DNA of 64,000 nt from Actinomadura graeca (GTDB lineage Bacteria; Actinomycetota; Actinomycetes; Streptosporangiales; Streptosporangiaceae): the NCBI RefSeq assembly GCF_019175365.1, contig NZ_CP059572.1, positions 620,001-684,000 on the forward strand, written 5' to 3'. A program made the position numbers and the translations under genes. This document shows, piece by piece, positions 38,186 to 48,287 of this stretch (positions are counted from its first letter, which is position 1; each line of letters opens with the position of its first letter). The notes below the pieces were generated by a model, which was not told the DNA's origin, searched no databases, and saw nothing but the letters and a program-made list of their open reading frames with translations.

Positions 38186-39064
38186 TCACTCACGGCCGAG
38201 GTCACGATGGGCGACCTGCACCTCGATGCCCTCGTCCCGCAGCCGGGCGGCGATCTGTTCCGCCATGGCCACACTACGGTGTTTGCCCCCGGTACAGCCC
38301 ACGGCCAGTGTCACGTAGTGCTTGCCCTCGCGCTCGTAGCCGTCCGCCAGCAGCCGCAGCACCTCGGAGTAGGCGTCGAGGAACTCCTTGGCGCCCCGCT
38401 GGCCGAGCACGTAGTCGCGGACGGCGGTATCGCGGCCGGTCTTCGGGCGCAGTTCCGGCACCCAGTGCGGGTTCGGCAGGAAACGGCAGTCGACGACAAG
38501 GTCGGCGTCGACGGGCAGGCCGTACTTGTAGCCGAACGAGACCACGGTGGCCCGCAGGCTGGACTCCCCGGTGTCGTTGCCGAAGAACCCGATGATCTTG
38601 TTGCGCAGCTCGTGCACGTTCAGCCCGCTGGTGTCGATCACCAGGTCGGCCTCGGCGCGGACCTCGCGCACCAGCTCGCGCTCGCGGGCGATGCCGTCGA
38701 CGAGGCGCCCGTCGTCCTGCAGCGGGTGCGGCCGGCGGACGCTCTCGAACCGGCGCACCAGGTCGGCGTCGCTCGCCTCCAGGAACACCACGCGCGGGTG
38801 GACGCCGCGGGCCTCCAGCTCGGCGATCGAGGAGTGCAGGTCGTCGGTGAAGGCGCGGCTGCGCACGTCCACGACGACCGCGATGCGGGGCACCGCGTCC
38901 TTCACCCGGCCGCCGAGGTCGGCCATCGTGGCCAGCAGCCCCGGCGGGAGGTTGTCGACGACGTACCAGTCGAGGTCCTCCAGCGACTTGGCCGCCGTGC
39001 TGCGCCCCGCACCGGACATGCCGGTGACGATCACGATGTCCGGGATCTTCGTCTCGCCGCTCAT
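38186..39064 (-). CDS. rapZ: RNase adapter/nucleotide-binding protein RapZ (YvcJ)
   Basis: 292 residues. Walker A is GMSGAGRST, with Arg in the usual Lys position, followed by [18 protein letters not shown]-terminal signature [23 protein letters not shown] and [15 protein letters not shown]. It hydrolyses nucleotides in Bacillus and controls glmZ decay in E. coli; the actinobacterial role is not settled. The ATG overlaps the uvrC stop by four bases. Confidence 0.95.
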   Translation of the reverse strand: MSGETKIPDIVIVTGMSGAGRSTAAKSLEDLDWYVVDNLPPGLLATMADLGGRVKDAVPRIAVVVDVRSRAFTDDLHSSIAELEARGVHPRVVFLEASDADLVRRFESVRRPHPLQDDGRLVDGIARERELVREVRAEADLVIDTSGLNVHELRNKIIGFFGNDTGESSLRATVVSFGYKYGLPVDADLVVDCRFLPNPHWVPELRPKTGRDTAVRDYVLGQRGAKEFLDAYSEVLRLLADGYEREGKHYVTLAVGCTGGKHRSVAMAEQIAARLRDEGIEVQVAHRDLGRE

Positions 39065-41094
39065 TCGCGTCCCCCCCTGTGCTCCCCGCCGCCCGTCCGG
39101 GCCGGTCCGGGCGGGCCGTTCAGCGCGGCGACGATGCCCTCCGCGCTGCGCAGCCCGATCCCGGGGACCTCGGCGACCTGCTCGGGCGTGGCCTCCTTCA
39201 GCCGCTTCAGCGATCCGAAGTGTTTCAGCAGCGCCGCGCGCCGCGCCGGGCCCAGACCCGGAACGTTATCGAGTTCGCTCACCGTCATCGACTTCGACCG
39301 CCGCTGCCGGTGGAAGGTGATCGCGAACCGGTGCGCCTCGTCGCGGACCCGCTGGACGAGGAACATGCCCTCGCTGTTGCGCGGCAGGATCACCGGATCG
39401 CGCTCGCCGGGCAGCCAGATCTCCTCCAGCCGCTTGGCGATGCCGCAGACGGCGATGTCGTCGACACCCAGCTCCTCCAGCGCCCGCCGCGCCGCCGCCA
39501 CCTGCGGCGGGCCGCCGTCGACGATCACCAGGTTCGGCGGGTAGGCGAACTTGCGGGGCCTGCCGGTCTCGGGATCGATCGGCTGGTGCGCGCCCTCGCC
39601 GGTCTCGCCCCGCGGGGACGACGCGTCGCCGGGCCCCCCGCCGGGCTCCCCCGCGGTGTCCCCGGCCGGGTCGCCGAACGCGTCCAGCTCGCCCAGCTTC
39701 TCGCTCTCGGCGAGGTAGCGCCGGAACCTGCGGGTGATCACCTCGTGGATGGAGCGGACGTCGTCCTGCCCCTCCACCGCCTTGATCGTGAACCGGCGGT
39801 ACTCGCTCTTGCGGGCCAGGCCGTCCTCGAACACGACCATGGACGCGACCACGTTGGTGCCCTGCAGGTTGGAGACGTCGTAGCACTCGATGCGCAGCGG
39901 CGCGTCGTCGAGCTCCAGTGCGTCCTGGATCTCCTGGAGCGCGCGGCTCCGGGTGGTCAGGTCGCTGGCGCGGCGCGACTTGTGCTGCTTGAGGGCCTCG
40001 TGCGCGTTGCGCGCGACCGTCTCCAGCAGGGTCCTCTTGTCGCCGCGCCGCGGGACGCGCAGCCGGACCGGCCCGCCGCGCTGCTCGCCGAGCAGCTCGG
40101 TCATGGCCTCGGCCTCCGGCGGCAGCGCCGGGACCAGCACCTCGCGGGGCACCGAGTCGCTCTCGCTGTAGATCTGGATCAGGAAGTGCTCGACGAGGTC
40201 GGCGGTGGTGACGTCCTCGACCTTGTCGACGACCCAGCCGCGCTGGCCGCGGATCCGCCCGCCGCGCACGTAGAAGACCTGGACGGCCGCCTCCAGCTCG
40301 TCCTCGGCGAAGGCGATCATGTCGCAGTCGGTGGAGTCGGCGAGGACGACCGCCTGCTTCTCCAGCGCGCGCTCCAGCGCGCGGACGTCGTCGCGGAGCC
40401 GGGCGGCGCGCTCGTACTCCTGCGACGCGGCCGCCTCGCGCATGTCGCGTTCGAGCCGTTTGATGAAGCGGGTGGTGTTGCCCGCCATGAAGTCGCAGAA
40501 GTCCTCGGCGAGGAGCCGGTGCTCGTCCGGCGAGACGCGGCCGACGCACGGCGCCGAGCACTTGCCGATGTAGCCGAGCAGGCAGGGCCGGTCGAGCTGG
40601 TGCTGCCGCTTGAACACCCCGGCGCTGCACGTCCGGACGGGGAACACGCGCAGCAGCTGGTCGACCGTCTCCCGGATCGCCCACGCGTGGGAGTACGGCC
40701 CGAAGTAGCGCACGCCCCGCTTCTTCGCGCCTCGCATCACCATCACCCTCGGGAACTCCTCGTTGAGGGTGACGGCGAGATACGGATACGACTTGTCGTC
40801 GCGGTAACGGACGTTGAACCGCGGATCGAACTCCTTGATCCAGGAGTACTCCAGCTGGAGCGCCTCGACCTCGGTGCCGACGACCGTCCAGTCGACCCGC
40901 GCCGCGGTCTGCACCATCGTCTGGGTGCGCGGATGCAGCGAGGAGTAGTCGGCGAAGTAGGAGTTGAGCCGTGAGCGCAGGCTCTTGGCCTTCCCCACGT
41001 AGATGACCCGGCCGTGCTCGTCACGGAATCGGTACACCCCGGGCGACTCCGGAATGGAGCCCGGGGCGGGTCGGTAGGTCGCCGGATCTGCCAC
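39061..41094 (-). CDS. uvrC: UvrABC excinuclease subunit C
   Basis: 677 residues. Order of domains: GIY-YIG nuclease ([25 protein letters not shown]), Cys-rich segment near 150-180 ([15 protein letters not shown]), UVR motif (about 205-240), RNase H-like endonuclease ([33 protein letters not shown]) and C-terminal tandem HhH ([32 protein letters not shown]). An inserted Gly/Asp/Glu-rich loop of about 40 residues sits in the endonuclease domain. It makes the 3' and 5' incisions in nucleotide excision repair. GTG start. Confidence 0.97.
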   Translation of the reverse strand: MADPATYRPAPGSIPESPGVYRFRDEHGRVIYVGKAKSLRSRLNSYFADYSSLHPRTQTMVQTAARVDWTVVGTEVEALQLEYSWIKEFDPRFNVRYRDDKSYPYLAVTLNEEFPRVMVMRGAKKRGVRYFGPYSHAWAIRETVDQLLRVFPVRTCSAGVFKRQHQLDRPCLLGYIGKCSAPCVGRVSPDEHRLLAEDFCDFMAGNTTRFIKRLERDMREAAASQEYERAARLRDDVRALERALEKQAVVLADSTDCDMIAFAEDELEAAVQVFYVRGGRIRGQRGWVVDKVEDVTTADLVEHFLIQIYSESDSVPREVLVPALPPEAEAMTELLGEQRGGPVRLRVPRRGDKRTLLETVARNAHEALKQHKSRRASDLTTRSRALQEIQDALELDDAPLRIECYDVSNLQGTNVVASMVVFEDGLARKSEYRRFTIKAVEGQDDVRSIHEVITRRFRRYLAESEKLGELDAFGDPAGDTAGEPGGGPGDASSPRGETGEGAHQPIDPETGRPRKFAYPPNLVIVDGGPPQVAAARRALEELGVDDIAVCGIAKRLEEIWLPGERDPVILPRNSEGMFLVQRVRDEAHRFAITFHRQRRSKSMTVSELDNVPGLGPARRAALLKHFGSLKRLKEATPEQVAEVPGIGLRSAEGIVAALNGPPGPARTGGGEHRGGRE

Positions 41095-41249
41095 GGTGAA
41101 AGCCTAGTGCGCCCCACCGACACCCCGGACGCGCGCGGAGCGCCGTCCCGCCCGCCGGGTGACGCAGGTCTCCCCCGGCCGCCCGGATGACGGCAAAGAG
41201 ATCGGAAAGGGATGTTCGGACGGGAGTATCCGCGCGTCCGGAGGAGGTA

Positions 41250-42407
41250 GTGGGCAGCGTGTCCGCGTTGTGGGCATGGATCACCCTGGCGGCCGTCGTC
41301 GCCACGTCGGTGATCGTCGTGGAGGGAGGACGGCGGCTGCTGGCGGGCCGCCGCATGTCGTCGCGCTGGCCGGGGGCCGGCCGGGTGGCCCGGCGCTGCA
41401 CCGCGCCGGCGTTCGCGTTCGCGGCGGTGGTCAGCGCCGGGACCGCGATGCCGTACCGGCTGCTGCCGGACGGCGCGGACGGCCCCGTCCGGCAGGCGCT
41501 GCGGATCGCCGCGATCGGCGCCACCACGTGGCTGGTGCTGCGGATCACCTACGCGCTCACCGACCCGCCGCTGGCGCGGCTCATGCGCATCGAGGGCGAG
41601 CGCAACCGGCGGGCCCGGCGCGCGCGCACGCAGATGATGCTGCTGCGCCGTATCGCCGCCATGGCGATCGTGTTGCTGGCCGTGGGCGCGGCGCTGTTCA
41701 CCTTCCCCGGCGTGCGGGCGGTCGGCGCGGGGGTGCTGGCCTCCGCCGGCGTCGCGGGCCTGGTCGTCGGGATCGCGGCCCGCCCGACGCTGGGGAACCT
41801 GCTCGCCGGGCTGCAGCTGGCCTTCAGCGACGCCCTGCGGCTGGACGACGTCGTGGTCGTCCAGGGCCAGTGGGGGCGGGTCGAGGAGCTGACGCTGTCG
41901 TACGTGGTGGTGTGCCTGTGGGACGAGCGGCGGCTCATCCTCCCGGTGTCCTACTTCACCGAGCAGCCGTTCGAGAACTGGACCCGGCACAGCAGCCGCG
42001 TCCTCGGCTCGGTCGACCTGCACGTGGACTGGGCCGTCCCGATCGAGGAGCTGCGGACCGAGCTGTACGGGATGCTCCGAGACCATCCGCTGTGGGACCG
42101 CCGCGAATGGGTGCTGCAGGCCGTCGAGGTCCTGCCGAACGGGCTGGTGAAGGTGCGCGCCATGATGAGCGCCGCGGACTCGGCCAGCGCCTGGGACCTG
42201 CGCTGCGACGTGCGCGAGCATCTGATCGCCCATATCCGCTCCGTCTACCCGGGGGCCCTCCCCCGCTTCCGTACCGGCCCGGGCGGCTCCCCGGACGACG
42301 CCCCGGACGATCCGCCGGAGCGCGGCGGGGACATCGGGGCGGACGGCGACGGCGCCGCCCCGCGGCGGGGCGGCCCGGCGCGCGCGACGTCGCTCAGGCG
42401 AGCATGA
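41250..42407 (+). CDS. MscS-family mechanosensitive ion channel
   Basis: About 385 residues with four predicted membrane segments. The pore helix and beta domain are visible as VLASAGVAGLVVGIAARPTLGNLLAGLQLAFSDALRLDDVVVVQGQWGRVEEL, then LPVSYFTEQPFENW. It releases solutes on osmotic downshock. GTG 41250 or 41259 follow GGAGGAGG (from 41240) and are preferred over ATG 41187, which has no ribosome site. The C-terminal tail is Asp/Pro/Gly-rich. Its 3' end overlaps the convergent Rieske gene by 14 bases. Confidence 0.88.
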   Translation: MGSVSALWAWITLAAVVATSVIVVEGGRRLLAGRRMSSRWPGAGRVARRCTAPAFAFAAVVSAGTAMPYRLLPDGADGPVRQALRIAAIGATTWLVLRITYALTDPPLARLMRIEGERNRRARRARTQMMLLRRIAAMAIVLLAVGAALFTFPGVRAVGAGVLASAGVAGLVVGIAARPTLGNLLAGLQLAFSDALRLDDVVVVQGQWGRVEELTLSYVVVCLWDERRLILPVSYFTEQPFENWTRHSSRVLGSVDLHVDWAVPIEELRTELYGMLRDHPLWDRREWVLQAVEVLPNGLVKVRAMMSAADSASAWDLRCDVREHLIAHIRSVYPGALPRFRTGPGGSPDDAPDDPPERGGDIGADGDGAAPRRGGPARATSLRRA

Positions 42408-42918
42408 TCTTGCCGCCCTGCACGGTGACGTTCCGCTCCTTCAGCGGCTCCTTCGCCGGCGGGTTCGCCACCGAACCATCGGTGATCTTGAACTTGCTGC
42501 CGTGGCAGGGGCAGTTGATCGTGCCGCCGGACACCGACCCGACGGCGCAGCCCCGGTGCGGGCAGGTCGTGGAGAACGCCTTGAACTCGCCCTGTGCCGG
42601 CTGGCACACCACGACCTTCTCGGCTTCGAAGATCTTGCCGCCGCCGACCGGGATGTCGGCGGCGGCGGCCAGCGCCGTGCCGCCCGCCCCGGCGCCGCCG
42701 GACCCGCCCTGGGAGGGGGCCTGGCCGCCGCTTCCGGCGTCGCCCTCCGAGCCGCCGGACGGGTCGTCCGACCCGCCGCACGCCGCCGCGAGCCCGGCGA
42801 CGCCCGCGAGCCCGACGCCGATGAGCATCCCGCGGCGGGTGTTGCCCGCCGGGCCGCCCGCCGGCGCGCCGTCCGCCGCCCGCTCCGTGTTCGCCTTCGT
42901 CCCGGAATCCTGTGCCAT
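42394..42918 (-). CDS. Rieske [2Fe-2S] lipoprotein, Tat-exported (copy A)
   Basis: 174 residues. Tat signal TRRGMLIGVGLAGVAGLAAACGG, which also contains a lipobox (AAAC). A Ser/Gly-rich linker of about 40 residues follows, then a compact Rieske domain with both ligand pairs, CPHRGC and CPCHGS, complete. Probably membrane-anchored on the outside, passing electrons to an unidentified partner; no oxygenase or bc complex genes are adjacent. The ATG at 42918 has GGAG upstream. A second Rieske lipoprotein gene lies 100 bases upstream on the same strand. Confidence 0.9.
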   Translation of the reverse strand: MAQDSGTKANTERAADGAPAGGPAGNTRRGMLIGVGLAGVAGLAAACGGSDDPSGGSEGDAGSGGQAPSQGGSGGAGAGGTALAAAADIPVGGGKIFEAEKVVVCQPAQGEFKAFSTTCPHRGCAVGSVSGGTINCPCHGSKFKITDGSVANPPAKEPLKERNVTVQGGKIMLA

Positions 42919-43018
42919 GCTTCTCCGCCCTCCGGCGCGCTCTGGTCGCGATGTGTCACCGGGAAGCACGTACGCGCGACCGCGAAGGTTCAAATCCGTA
43001 CCGATCCGATGATCACTC

Positions 43019-43438
43019 TCAGAGGATCACGATGCCGCCGCCCTCGGTGCGCACCGGGTACTCCTTGAGCCCGCTCTCGGCCGGGCCGTGCCGGACGGCG
43101 CCGTCCGCGATCGCGAACTCGCTGCCGTGGCAGGGGCATTTGATCAGCCCGCCGGACACCGTGCCGACCGTGCAGCCCTGGTGCGGGCAGACGGCGGTGA
43201 ACGCCTTGAACGAACCCTGGGACGGCTGCGTCACGACGACCTTGGTGTCGGGGTAGACCTTCCCCCCGCCGACCGGGATGTCGGCGGTCTTCGCGACCTC
43301 CTTGCCCGACAGGTCCTTCGGTTCCCCGTCGTCGCCGCCGCAGCCGGCGAGCAGCATCACGCCGGCGGTCCCGGCGCAGCACAGCGCCGCGCGGCGCCCG
43401 ATCCCGGGACCGGCCCCGGGCGTCACCTCGTCAGTCAT
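43019..43438 (-). CDS. Rieske [2Fe-2S] lipoprotein, Tat-exported (copy B)
   Basis: 139 residues. Signal GRRAALCCAGTAGVMLLAGCGG combines twin Arg with a lipobox (LAGC). Rieske ligands CPHQGC and CPCHGS are complete. Clearly a paralogue of the gene at 42394: both have ADIPVGGGK before the domain and TVSGG or SVSGG-T/L-I between the ligand pairs. This copy lacks the long linker. The ATG at 43438 is chosen from the position of the signal. Confidence 0.9.
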   Translation of the reverse strand: MTDEVTPGAGPGIGRRAALCCAGTAGVMLLAGCGGDDGEPKDLSGKEVAKTADIPVGGGKVYPDTKVVVTQPSQGSFKAFTAVCPHQGCTVGTVSGGLIKCPCHGSEFAIADGAVRHGPAESGLKEYPVRTEGGGIVIL

Positions 43439-43500
43439 GCGCCCATGATCCCCGATCGCCCGGCGCGACCGCGCGGCGACCCGCCGTGACCCTCCGCCCG

Positions 43501-46338
43501 TCAGCCGAGGATCTTGGTGAGGAACTGGCCGGTGTGGCTGGCCTCGACCCCCGCGATGTCCTCGGGCGTGCCCGTCGCGACGACGGTGCCGCCGCGCGAG
43601 CCGCCCTCGGGGCCCATGTCGATGATCCAGTCGGCCGTCTTGATGACGTCCAGGTTGTGCTCGATGACGATCACGGTGTTGCCCTTGTCCACCAGCCCGT
43701 TCAGCACCCCGAGGAGCTTGCGGATGTCCTCGAAGTGCAGGCCGGTGGTCGGCTCGTCCAGCACGTAGATCGTCCTGCCGGTGGAGCGCTTCTGCAGCTC
43801 CGAGGCCAGCTTGACACGCTGCGCCTCGCCGCCCGACAGGGTCGGCGCGGGCTGGCCGAGCCGGACGTAGCCGAGCCCGACGTCGTTGAGCGTCTTCAGG
43901 TGCCGGTGGATCGCCTTGATCGGCTCGAAGAACTCCGTGGCCTGCTCGATCGGCATGTCGAGCACCTCGGAGATCGTCTTGCCCTTGTAGTGGACCTCCA
44001 GGGTCTCCCGGTTGTAGCGGGCGCCGTGGCAGACCTCGCACGGGACGTACACGTCCGGCAGGAAGTTCATCTCGATCTTGATGGTGCCGTCGCCGGAGCA
44101 GTTCTCGCAGCGGCCGCCCTTGACGTTGAAGGAGAACCGGCCCGGCTGGTAGCCGCGCACCTTCGCCTCGGTGGTCTGCGCGAACAGCTTGCGGATGTGG
44201 TCGAACACACCGGTGTAGGTCGCCGGGTTGGACCGGGGCGTCCGCCCGATCGGCGACTGGTCGACGTGCACGACCTTGTCGAGCTGGTCGACGCCGTTGA
44301 CCCGCCGGTGCTTGCCGGGAACGGTGCGCGCCCCGTTCAGCTGCTTGGCCAGCGAGTTGTAGAGGATGTCGTTGACCAGGGTGGACTTGCCCGAACCCGA
44401 CACGCCCGTCACCGCGGTGAGGATGCCGAGCGGGAACGACACGTCCACGTTGCGCAGGTTGTTCTGCTGGGCCCCCTTGACCGTGACCTCGCGCCCCTTC
44501 GCCCTGGGGCGGCGGATCCGCGGGACGGCGATCTCGCGCCGCCCCGACAGGTAGGCGCCGGTGAGGGAGTCCTCCGACTTCAGCAGGTCGTCGACCGTGC
44601 CGGACACGACGATCTCGCCGCCGTGCTCGCCGGCGCGGGGGCCGATGTCCACGACCCAGTCGGCGGCGGCGATGGTGTCCTCGTCGTGCTCGACGACGAT
44701 CAGGGTGTTGCCCATGTCGCGCAGCCGGAGCAGCGTCTCCAGCAGCCGGTGGTTGTCGCGCTGGTGCAGGCCGATGGACGGCTCGTCCAGGACGTACAGC
44801 ACGCCCACGAGCCCGGACCCGATCTGGGTGGCCAGCCGGATCCGCTGCGCCTCGCCGCCCGCGAGCGTCGCCGACGCCCGGTCCAGGGTGAGGTAGTCCA
44901 GCCCGACGTCCAGGAGGAACCCGAGCCTGGCGTTGATCTCCTTCAGCACCCGCTCGGCGATGTGGGTCTCGCGCTCGTTCAGCTCCATCGCCAGCAGGAA
45001 CTTGGCGGCCTCGCCGATCGGCATCGCGGCGACCTCGGCGATGGACATCCCGCCCATGGTGACCGCCAGCACGACCGGCTTGAGCCGGGCGCCCTTGCAG
45101 GTCGGGCACGGGATCTCCCGCATGTAGCCCTCGAACTTCTCCCGGCTGGAGTCGCTCTCGGACTCGGCGTGCCGCCGCTGGATGTAGGGGATCACGCCCT
45201 CGTAGGCGGTGTAGTACGAGCGCGTGCGCCCGTACCGGTTCTTGTAGCGCACGTGGACCTGGGTCTCGTGCCCGTTGAGGACCGCCTTGCGGGCCTTGGC
45301 GGGCAGGCGGTCCCACGGCGTGTTGAGATCGAAGCCCATGGCGTCGCCCAGCGCCGACAGCAGCCGCAGGAAGTAGTCGCTGACGTGGCCGTTGGACCAC
45401 GGCTGGATCGCGCCCTCGCCGAGCGTCAGCTCCCCGTCGGGGACGACGAGCTCGGAGTCGACCTCCATGCGCGTCCCGAGCCCGGTGCAGTCGGGGCAGG
45501 CGCCGTACGGGGAGTTGAAGGAGAAGGACCGGGGCTCCATCTCCTCGAACGACAGGTCGTCGTAGGGGCAGTACAGGTGCTCGGAGTACATCCGCGTGCG
45601 GTGCTCGTCGTCCTCGTCCAGGTCCACGAAGTCGAGCACGATCGTGCCGCCCGCGAGGCCGAGGGCGGTCTCCACCGAGTCCGCGAGGCGCTGCCGGGCG
45701 GAGTCCTTCACCGAGAGCCGGTCGATGACCACGGAGATGTCGTGCTTCTCCTGCTTCTTCAGCGTGGGCGGCTCGTCCAGGCGGACCATCCGGCCGTCGA
45801 CCAGCGCCCGCGAGTACCCCTTGGACTGCAGCTCGCGGAACAGCTCCAGGTATTCGCCCTTGCGGCCGCGGATGACGGGCGCGAGCACCTGGAACCGCGT
45901 GCCCTCCTCCAGTTCCAGGACCCGGTCGACGATCTGCTGCGGCGCCTGCCGGCTGATCGGCCGCCCGCAGTCGGGGCAGTGCGGATGCCCGATCCGGGCG
46001 TACAGCAGCCGCAGGTAGTCGTAGACCTCGGTGATCGTCCCGACCGTCGACCGGGGGTTCTTGCTGGTCGACTTCTGGTCGATGGACACCGCGGGCGACA
46101 GGCCCTCGATGAAGTCGACGTCGGGCTTGTCCATCTGGCCGAGGAACTGCCGGGCGTAGGCCGACAGCGACTCGACGTACCGGCGCTGGCCCTCGGCGAA
46201 GATCGTGTCGAACGCCAGGCTCGACTTCCCGGACCCCGACAGACCGGTGAACACGATCATGGAGTCCCGCGGGAGGTCGAGCGAGACGTCCTTCAGGTTG
46301 TGCTCGCGTGCTCCACGCACGATGAGTCGGTCATGCAC
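43501..46338 (-). CDS. uvrA: UvrABC excinuclease subunit A
   Basis: 945 residues, the full family length. Two ABC ATPase units: Walker [15 protein letters not shown] (about 30) and [15 protein letters not shown] (about 640); signature [12 protein letters not shown] motifs ([12 protein letters not shown] and [12 protein letters not shown]); zinc modules [19 protein letters not shown] and [12 protein letters not shown]. It finds bulky lesions and loads UvrB. GTG start at 46338. uvrB is not in the window. Codon use and length are ordinary. Confidence 0.98.
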   Translation of the reverse strand: MHDRLIVRGAREHNLKDVSLDLPRDSMIVFTGLSGSGKSSLAFDTIFAEGQRRYVESLSAYARQFLGQMDKPDVDFIEGLSPAVSIDQKSTSKNPRSTVGTITEVYDYLRLLYARIGHPHCPDCGRPISRQAPQQIVDRVLELEEGTRFQVLAPVIRGRKGEYLELFRELQSKGYSRALVDGRMVRLDEPPTLKKQEKHDISVVIDRLSVKDSARQRLADSVETALGLAGGTIVLDFVDLDEDDEHRTRMYSEHLYCPYDDLSFEEMEPRSFSFNSPYGACPDCTGLGTRMEVDSELVVPDGELTLGEGAIQPWSNGHVSDYFLRLLSALGDAMGFDLNTPWDRLPAKARKAVLNGHETQVHVRYKNRYGRTRSYYTAYEGVIPYIQRRHAESESDSSREKFEGYMREIPCPTCKGARLKPVVLAVTMGGMSIAEVAAMPIGEAAKFLLAMELNERETHIAERVLKEINARLGFLLDVGLDYLTLDRASATLAGGEAQRIRLATQIGSGLVGVLYVLDEPSIGLHQRDNHRLLETLLRLRDMGNTLIVVEHDEDTIAAADWVVDIGPRAGEHGGEIVVSGTVDDLLKSEDSLTGAYLSGRREIAVPRIRRPRAKGREVTVKGAQQNNLRNVDVSFPLGILTAVTGVSGSGKSTLVNDILYNSLAKQLNGARTVPGKHRRVNGVDQLDKVVHVDQSPIGRTPRSNPATYTGVFDHIRKLFAQTTEAKVRGYQPGRFSFNVKGGRCENCSGDGTIKIEMNFLPDVYVPCEVCHGARYNRETLEVHYKGKTISEVLDMPIEQATEFFEPIKAIHRHLKTLNDVGLGYVRLGQPAPTLSGGEAQRVKLASELQKRSTGRTIYVLDEPTTGLHFEDIRKLLGVLNGLVDKGNTVIVIEHNLDVIKTADWIIDMGPEGGSRGGTVVATGTPEDIAGVEASHTGQFLTKILG

Positions 46339-46514
46339 GGCGTACTTCCGGTTCCTCTTCTGGGCGCGGTGGTGGCGGCATCAAGGCTAGCCAGGGGGTC
46401 GGACAGAATCCCCCGAGTCCATAACAGCGGTTGCCGCCGCCGCATTTCGCGGCCCCGGCGGCTCTCTGGCACCGTACACGTGTTCGAACACCCCCCGCCA
46501 CCGCAACACCGCCC

Positions 46515-46617
46515 CCGGCGGGCTCGTTCGTGGTGGTGCTGCGGGCGCGGGACGGCCGGATCGCGCGGTGGCGGCGAGTACCAGGACCGCGCCGCGATGG
46601 CGGAGGCGCTCGCGTGA
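46515..46617 (+). pseudogene. Remnant of a SnoaL-like (NTF2-fold) protein, frameshifted
   Basis: Translation from 46524 gives SFVVVLRARDGRIARWR, and one base later in the next frame EYQDRAAMAEALA-stop (ends 46617). Together they read like the conserved C-terminus of SnoaL-like proteins (...R-x-x-DGRI-x-RWREYQD). A single extra C at about 46575 explains the break. No N-terminal part of the domain is found upstream, so this is a truncated, frameshifted relic in the uvrA/46681 intergenic region. The rest of 46339-46680 holds nothing recognisable. Confidence 0.6.
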
Positions 46618-46680
46618 GCGGTCTGGCACCGGTACGGCGGGTGCGACAGGATGGAGCCTCCTGCGGACGAGGGGGCCTCG

Positions 46681-47427
46681 ATGGAGTGGCGGAGCGTCAT
46701 CGGTGAGCTGGATTCGGGCTCGGATCGCGTCGCGGAGACGCTGTCCTCGCTGACCGAGGAGGACGTGCGCGCGCCGTCCGCGCTGCCGGGCTGGAGCCGC
46801 GGCCACGTCGCGACGCACATCGCCCGCAACGCCGACTCCCTGTGGAACCTGCTCGAATGGGCGCGGACGGGCGTGGAGATACCGCAGTACCCGAGCGTGG
46901 ACGCGCGCAACGCGGCGCTGGAGGAGGGCGCCAAGCGGAGCCCCGGCGAGATGGCCGACGACGTCCGGGCCAGCGCGGCGAGGTTCTCCGAGCAGGCCAG
47001 GACCTTGCCGGAGGAGGTCTGGAACGCTCCTGTCCGGGCCATGCCGGGCTGGCCCCATCCGGCGTGGTTCACCGTCATGCGGCGCTGGCACGAGGTGGAG
47101 GCCCACCATGTGGACCTGGCGGCGGGCTACGGGCCCGCCGACTGGCCGGAGAGCTACGTCCGGTGGGCGCTGACCAGCACGCTCGCCGACCTCGCGGCGC
47201 TCCCCGAGAGGCATCGCGCAGGGCTCGGCGGCCACCGCGTCACCGCCACGGACTCCGGGGAGTCGGCGGACCTGGGCTGGGCGCCCGGCGGGCCGGAGGT
47301 GTCCGGGTCGGGACGCGCCCTGCTGGGCTGGCTGAGCGGCCGCTCGCACGGCGCGGGGGTGGCCCTCCGCCCGGACGGCCCGCTCCCCGCTCCCCCGCCC
47401 TGGCCCCACCGCCCCGCCGGTTTCTAG
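46681..47427 (+). CDS. Maleylpyruvate isomerase-family, mycothiol-dependent enzyme (MDMPI fold)
   Basis: 248 residues. N-terminal DinB-like helical bundle with the motif LPGWSRGHVATHIARNADSL and the metal-site pair in RRWHEVEAHHVDL, followed by an MDMPI C-terminal domain. Members use mycothiol as cofactor for isomerase or S-transferase reactions; the substrate cannot be read. The ATG at 46681 is favoured by the GAGGGGG sequence upstream; ATG 46651 is possible. The stop overlaps that of the minus-strand Crp gene by four bases. Confidence 0.82.
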   Translation: MEWRSVIGELDSGSDRVAETLSSLTEEDVRAPSALPGWSRGHVATHIARNADSLWNLLEWARTGVEIPQYPSVDARNAALEEGAKRSPGEMADDVRASAARFSEQARTLPEEVWNAPVRAMPGWPHPAWFTVMRRWHEVEAHHVDLAAGYGPADWPESYVRWALTSTLADLAALPERHRAGLGGHRVTATDSGESADLGWAPGGPEVSGSGRALLGWLSGRSHGAGVALRPDGPLPAPPPWPHRPAGF

Positions 47428-48203
47428 TCCTCCTGGGGCAGGCCGTCGCCGAACGGGCCGTCGCCGTGCGGGCCGTCGCCGTGCGGGCCGGTTCCGTTCC
47501 AGTCTTCGCCGCGCGCCAGGGCGTGCAGCGCGTCGACGGAGCGGACCACGATCATGTTGCGGCTGACGGTGAGGCGGCCGCGGACGGGGGCGGAGGAGAG
47601 GATCTGGGCGACCTTGCGGCGGCCCATGCCCGCCCAGCGCCCGAGGTCCTGCTGGGTGACGGGGACCTGGACCTGGTAGCCGCCGTCCAGCGCGCGGGTG
47701 ACGCCGTCGGGCCGCTCCTCCTTGAGCGGCGAGCCGAGGCGTCCGACGAGGCGGAGCAGGCGGCTCGCCAGGCGGCGCTCGGGATCGTCGGGGAAGTGGG
47801 CGATGCGCAGGTCGTTGGCGTCCCGGAGCCGCTCGGCCAGGACGCCCGCCACCGCCCACGCGGCGCCGGGGTGCTCGTCCAGGACGGTCCGGAAGCGGGC
47901 GGCGGGGAGCACGAGCGCCTCCACGGGGGTGAGCGCCTCGACATTGGCGTGCCGCGTCCCGCCGTCCACCGCCTCCATCTCGCCCACCAGGTCGCCGGGA
48001 CCGAGGACGTCGAGGATGGCGATCTCGCCGTCACGGTCCACCCACACCTTGACCGCGCCCGCGCGGAGCACGAACACCTGCGCCGCGCGGGTGTGCTCGC
48101 GCATCAGGAACGCGCCGGGCCTGATCATCGCCGTGGTACCGGCCCGCCGCAGCCCGTCACGCGCGTGCGCGGGCAGCGCGTCCCAGAACCGGGTGGTCCC
48201 CAT
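47424..48203 (-). CDS. Crp/Fnr-family transcriptional regulator
   Basis: 259 residues. Cyclic-nucleotide-binding domain (VFVLRAGAVKVWVDRDGEIAILDVLGPGDLVGEMEAVDGG, with the G-E of the phosphate-binding cassette followed by RHANVEAL), then a Crp HTH (VTQQDLGRWAGMGRRKVAQILSS). The C-terminus ends in a PHGDG/PFGDG repeat. The ATG at 48203 has GAGGAGG upstream. It lies immediately downstream of the Crp-NB-ARC-TPR gene (85-base gap, same strand). Confidence 0.88.
   Translation of the reverse strand: MGTTRFWDALPAHARDGLRRAGTTAMIRPGAFLMREHTRAAQVFVLRAGAVKVWVDRDGEIAILDVLGPGDLVGEMEAVDGGTRHANVEALTPVEALVLPAARFRTVLDEHPGAAWAVAGVLAERLRDANDLRIAHFPDDPERRLASRLLRLVGRLGSPLKEERPDGVTRALDGGYQVQVPVTQQDLGRWAGMGRRKVAQILSSAPVRGRLTVSRNMIVVRSVDALHALARGEDWNGTGPHGDGPHGDGPFGDGLPQED
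47441..47485 (-). repeat. Three tandem 15-bp units in the 3' end of the Crp gene
   Basis: Units at 47441, 47456 and 47471 (GGCCGTCGCCGTGCG, the first with two differences) encode PHGDG, PHGDG, PFGDG near the C-terminus. Length may vary between strains by slippage. Confidence 0.7.
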
Positions 48204-48287
48204 CTCGCCTCCTCGCCGGATCCGGGCGGGGACGGTGCGCCCCGACTCCAGTCAACTTGCCGGTAAGGCTCCGGACTGCGTCTTCCG

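Noticed and set aside
39061..46338. uvrC and uvrA in one window as a repair island
   Set aside because: Both are at their normal actinobacterial neighbourhoods (uvrC-rapZ-yvcK-whiA); they are not an acquired island.
43486..46617. 1043-codon plus-strand open frame opposite uvrA
   Set aside because: It is antisense to a full-length, motif-complete UvrA; its translation is rich in Gln/Arg/Val/His as expected from the reverse of a high-GC gene.
47441..47485. Possible CRISPR-like short repeats
   Set aside because: Three contiguous 15-bp units within a coding frame, no spacers and no cas genes.
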